NCBI GenBank assembly: GCA_937877605.1
Contig: CALFJA010000019.1
Location: 1 to 8,387, forward strand
Direction of reading: 5' to 3'
Source: an uncultured Prevotellaceae bacterium
Lineage (GTDB): Bacteria; Bacteroidota; Bacteroidia; Bacteroidales; Bacteroidaceae
Length of the DNA stretch: 8,387 nucleotides
In this document: positions 6,167 to 8,387 of the stretch, one piece after another
Layout of the letters: each line of letters starts with the position of its first letter
Position numbering within the stretch: the first letter of the stretch is position 1
The notes under the pieces: generated by a model
The model's input: only the letters and a program-made list of their open reading frames with translations
The model's database searches: none
What the model was told of the DNA's origin: nothing
Made by a program: the position numbers and the translations under genes

Positions 6167-7549
6167 ATGGCAGCAGAAGAACTGAAAAAAGAAGCTCAAG
6201 GTGAGGCCGTACAACTTCGTGAAAGGGAAAAGATAGAAAATCCTGCGGGGTTGCTACAGGAAAGCCTTGACGGACTGAACAAGTTTGGTGGTTTCCAAAT
6301 GGTGAAAGGCCTGATTAAGGGTGTTGAGAACATGGATCCTCGTCGTAAGGCCGTGAAGAACATCTTCCTCTCCGACGCAGCGTATGCTGACAGCCGTCAG
6401 AAACTGAAAAACGAACTGGAACTTTGGGTAAGCATTCTCGATGAAGGAGGTACCGACCCTATGGAGATTATCGATGCCTGCAAGGCAAAGTGTGAGAAAG
6501 CGGAACAGAACCTGAAGAATAACCTCTTCAATGTTCACGAGGAAATCAGGAAACTGGAAGTGACCTATCGTGCGCTCGACTCTTTCTTTGCCAATGCCGG
6601 TCAGGGTAAGATGGATTGCCTGACATTGATGAATGTTAACAAGGACGAATTGGAATACCATGATTCGGAAGATACCATGGCCATCCGTGACGAGATTGAG
6701 AAATACTACGACCGTCTGAGTCTGAAGAACAACTACAGCTTGCTGGTCATCCCCGGCTATCTGGGGGACTCCAACACCATCCGCATGTGGGCAGACACCG
6801 CTTGCCGCAACAAGGTGATGATGGTTACCGACTTCAAGGACAGCCAGAACTTCAGCATGCTGAAGGACGAACTGGACGACGCCGAACTGCAGGGGCAGGA
6901 TGCCAAGCTGGCCAATGTGGTGATGACTTGCAACTATCTGCTCGGCCGTAAGAAATCGGAACTTGCCGATGAGGACGATGATCTTTATGTTCCGGCATCG
7001 GCAGCATTGGCCGGCCGCATGACCAACACCGATGAGATTGTAATTGCACAAGGTGCCGCAGGTAAGAAATTCGGTACCCTGAACAATGTGAAGGGTGCAC
7101 GCCTTGACTTGCGCAAGTCGGAAATTGCAGCCTTGATTGACCAGGGTGTAATCCCAATGGTGGAAGAAGACGGACGCACCATGGCCTTCTCCAACCGTTC
7201 GCTTTACAACGGTGCTACTCTCGGATTACAGGAGTATCCTATCGTGCGCGTTTTCGACTGGATTGGAAAGGTATTCCAAAATTTCTTCAACGATGAGGCC
7301 TTCATTAACTGGAACTCGGCCGTGAAGGCAGAACTACAGCAGGCTGTGCACGACTTCCTGAGCGACTACAAGGGGCCGGGCAAGCTTATTGAGAACTATA
7401 ATCTGAAGGGTATCAATCAGGATCCCAAGACAAAGGACATCAAGATCGAGGTGGAGATAAAGCCTTTCTTCGCCGCCAAGAACTTCTTCATCGAACTGAC
7501 CGGCCACAACGGACAGGCAGGTGTTGAATGGGATCAGAATGTTTCATAA
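6167..7549 (+). CDS. tssC: TssC, large subunit of the T6SS contractile sheath
   Basis: A 460-residue cytoplasmic sheath protein of the Bacteroidetes TssC type (annotated in that phylum as DUF5458, from memory). A charged N-terminus is followed by a helix at about 25-55 (NPAGLLQESLDGLNKFGGF); in proteobacterial VipB the N-terminal helix is the ClpV recognition site, so this region may serve TssH here. The core includes LLVIPGYLGDSN, VTDFKDSQNFSMLKDEL and VRVFDWIGKVFQNFFNDEAF, and the C-terminus (IKIEVEIKPFFAAKNFFIEL) is the strand region that knits neighbouring subunits together in the family. The length is slightly below that of VipB (about 490). No frame damage is seen. It lies between tssB and tssD in one tight operon, so sheath and tube are made together. 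Confidence 0.92.
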   Translation: MAAEELKKEAQGEAVQLREREKIENPAGLLQESLDGLNKFGGFQMVKGLIKGVENMDPRRKAVKNIFLSDAAYADSRQKLKNELELWVSILDEGGTDPMEIIDACKAKCEKAEQNLKNNLFNVHEEIRKLEVTYRALDSFFANAGQGKMDCLTLMNVNKDELEYHDSEDTMAIRDEIEKYYDRLSLKNNYSLLVIPGYLGDSNTIRMWADTACRNKVMMVTDFKDSQNFSMLKDELDDAELQGQDAKLANVVMTCNYLLGRKKSELADEDDDLYVPASAALAGRMTNTDEIVIAQGAAGKKFGTLNNVKGARLDLRKSEIAALIDQGVIPMVEEDGRTMAFSNRSLYNGATLGLQEYPIVRVFDWIGKVFQNFFNDEAFINWNSAVKAELQQAVHDFLSDYKGPGKLIENYNLKGINQDPKTKDIKIEVEIKPFFAAKNFFIELTGHNGQAGVEWDQNVS

Positions 7550-7586
7550 AAAGTATTAACATTATTCATTTTTAAACTAAAATAAT

Positions 7587-7991
7587 ATGGCAACAAGAAC
7601 CGTAACGCTGAACGCTGACGGCATAGCCGAGCGCGAAGTAATGTATGTTCGTTATGAACTGAACCAGCAGACCGATGTTGAAGGTCAGCCCACAGGTACC
7701 ACCCGCGGTGGTAAAATCTACATCAAGGTAAAATCGAATGACGACGGCAACACCGAACTTCTCGAATGGATGTGCGACACCTACATGAGCAAGTCGGGCA
7801 CCATTTCTTTCCCCAACCGTCAGGGTGGTGAAATGAAGCATCTCGACTTCAAGGAGGGATACATGGTAGAGTATGCTGAAACCTACGACAACAAGAACGA
7901 GACTCAGCAGTTTGAGGAGTTCACCATCTCTGCCAAGGAAATCTCCATTGGCAATGCCCGTCACAACAATCGTTGGACAATCGACAACTAA
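7587..7991 (+). CDS. tssD: TssD/Hcp, T6SS inner tube protein
   Basis: A 134-residue protein of the Bacteroidetes Hcp (TssD) type. Beta-rich segments YVRYELNQQTDVEG, TRGGKIYIKVKSND and FTISAKEISIGNA fit the Hcp fold, whose hexamers stack into the tube expelled with each firing. Members of the family can also carry effectors in the lumen. The helix region LLEWMCDTYMSKSG is typical of the short Bacteroidetes form, which is smaller than proteobacterial Hcp (about 160 residues). The gene starts 37 bases after tssC. A strong hairpin terminator begins 15 bases after its stop, so its transcript level may exceed that of the genes beyond. No signal peptide is present, as expected for a cytoplasmic tube subunit. 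Confidence 0.9.
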   Translation: MATRTVTLNADGIAEREVMYVRYELNQQTDVEGQPTGTTRGGKIYIKVKSNDDGNTELLEWMCDTYMSKSGTISFPNRQGGEMKHLDFKEGYMVEYAETYDNKNETQQFEEFTISAKEISIGNARHNNRWTIDN

Positions 7992-8005
7992 GTCCTTTCT
8001 CTTTC

Positions 8006-8045
8006 CCTTGGAATCTCCGTCGCGGAGATTCCAAGGATTTTTATT
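8006..8045 (+). terminator. Perfect hairpin terminator between tssD and the repeat-protein gene
   Basis: CCTTGGAATCTCCG (8006-8019) and its exact reverse complement (8023-8036) make a 14-bp stem with a TCG loop, followed by ATTTTTATT. It lies inside the apparent operon: the next gene starts 48 bases on and no consensus promoter is visible in the AT-rich gap. Read-through, or an RNA stem that protects the upstream mRNA end, is therefore likely. Confidence 0.88.
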
Positions 8046-8083
8046 ACAAATATACCTTTATATATAATATAAATACATAAAGC

Positions 8084-8387
8084 ATGGGATTTCTCGACAG
8101 TTTATCAGACTCTATCAAGAAAGGTGCGGAAGAAGCCGTATCTGGTTTGGAGAAAACAGCGAAGGACGCTACAAGTTCCTTACAGCATGCAGCGCAGAAC
8201 GCCGCCGGTTCTGCCCAAAAGGCCGCCAGTTCCGCCCAGAATATGGCTCAGAACGCCGCTAACTCAGCCCAGTCGGCAGCGCAGAATGCCGCCAGTTCCA
8301 TGCAGAGTGCAGCCCAAAATGCCGCCAACTCAGCTCAGTCGGCAGCACAGAATGCCGTAAATTCCGTTCAGAGTGCAGCCCAAAATG
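8084..8387 (+). CDS. Ala/Gln/Asn/Ser-rich 11-residue-repeat protein, 3' end outside window
   Basis: The frame opens at ATG 8084 and stays open to the window end (101 residues seen). Residues 1-31 (MGFLDSLSDSIKKGAEEAVS..) look like an amphipathic helix. From residue 32 the chain consists of 11-residue units of the form S-x-Q-S-A-A-Q-N-A-A-N/S: 32-42, an irregular stretch 43-60, then 61-71, 72-82, 83-93 and 94 onward. A period of 11 is what a hendecad coiled coil or a long amphipathic helix would show, as in phasin- or LEA-like proteins. No signal peptide, membrane span, cysteine or catalytic motif is visible. It follows tssD closely, so a T6SS role (structural spacer, effector with a C-terminal domain, or chaperone) is possible but only inferred from position. 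I do not recognise the family. Confidence 0.75.
   Translation, partial: MGFLDSLSDSIKKGAEEAVSGLEKTAKDATSSLQHAAQNAAGSAQKAASSAQNMAQNAANSAQSAAQNAASSMQSAAQNAANSAQSAAQNAVNSVQSAAQN
8264..8387 (+). repeat. In-gene 66-bp tandem repeat (two 33-bp units each)
   Basis: 8264-8329 and 8330-8387 (cut by the window edge) are successive copies of a 66-bp unit, with 7 differences in the 58 bases that can be compared. Each unit encodes two 11-residue repeats. Earlier copies (from about 8177) are more diverged. The high identity at DNA level suggests recent duplication and possible copy-number variation between strains. Confidence 0.85.

Noticed and set aside
8124..8360. 78-codon frame overlapping the repeat-protein gene
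   Set aside because: It is another frame of the same tandem repeats, giving a low-complexity Arg/Pro-rich product; the 8084 frame starts cleanly after the terminator and stays open.

Overview
The window looks like chromosomal DNA from a Bacteroidales bacterium (Bacteroides/Prevotella type). The main signs are two promoters of the Bacteroidetes form TTTG-N19/20-TAnnTTTG, A/T-rich gene leaders without clear Shine-Dalgarno sites, an SDDD-type lipoprotein export signal, and Bacteroidetes-type sheath and tube proteins of a type VI secretion system (T6SS). Species cannot be assigned from the sequence. All supported genes are on the + strand.

Region 1 (1-2322) is unrelated to secretion. It holds the last 31 codons of an unrecognised gene, a long interrupted palindrome acting as a likely terminator, and a secreted class A acid phosphatase. 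A roughly 670-base non-coding stretch follows, with several hairpins and a good promoter. That promoter faces a small surface-lipoprotein gene (DUF4377-like) and a small AT-rich membrane-protein gene. A perfect 36-bp direct repeat lies just upstream of each of these two genes. The unit ends in a strong rho-independent terminator at 2279-2322.

Region 2 (2323-8387) is the start of a T6SS operon of the Bacteroidetes subtype (T6SSiii). A consensus promoter at 2455-2485 opens a leader of about 190 nt with competing hairpins. The first gene is a specialised NusG paralogue (UpxY/RfaH-like antiterminator). Next come tssH (ClpV unfoldase), tssB and tssC (contractile sheath) and tssD (Hcp inner tube), with gaps of only 32-50 bases. 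TssB/TssC form the sheath around the Hcp tube, and TssH takes apart contracted sheaths for reuse.

A perfect 14-bp hairpin terminator follows tssD. Beyond it starts an unrecognised Ala/Gln/Asn/Ser-rich protein of 11-residue repeats that runs off the window. The most interesting points are the pairing of a NusG-type antiterminator at the head of the operon with an internal terminator after tssD, a TssH whose first ATPase ring lacks key catalytic residues and has almost no middle domain, the hendecad-repeat protein, and the 36-bp repeats flanking the lipoprotein gene.
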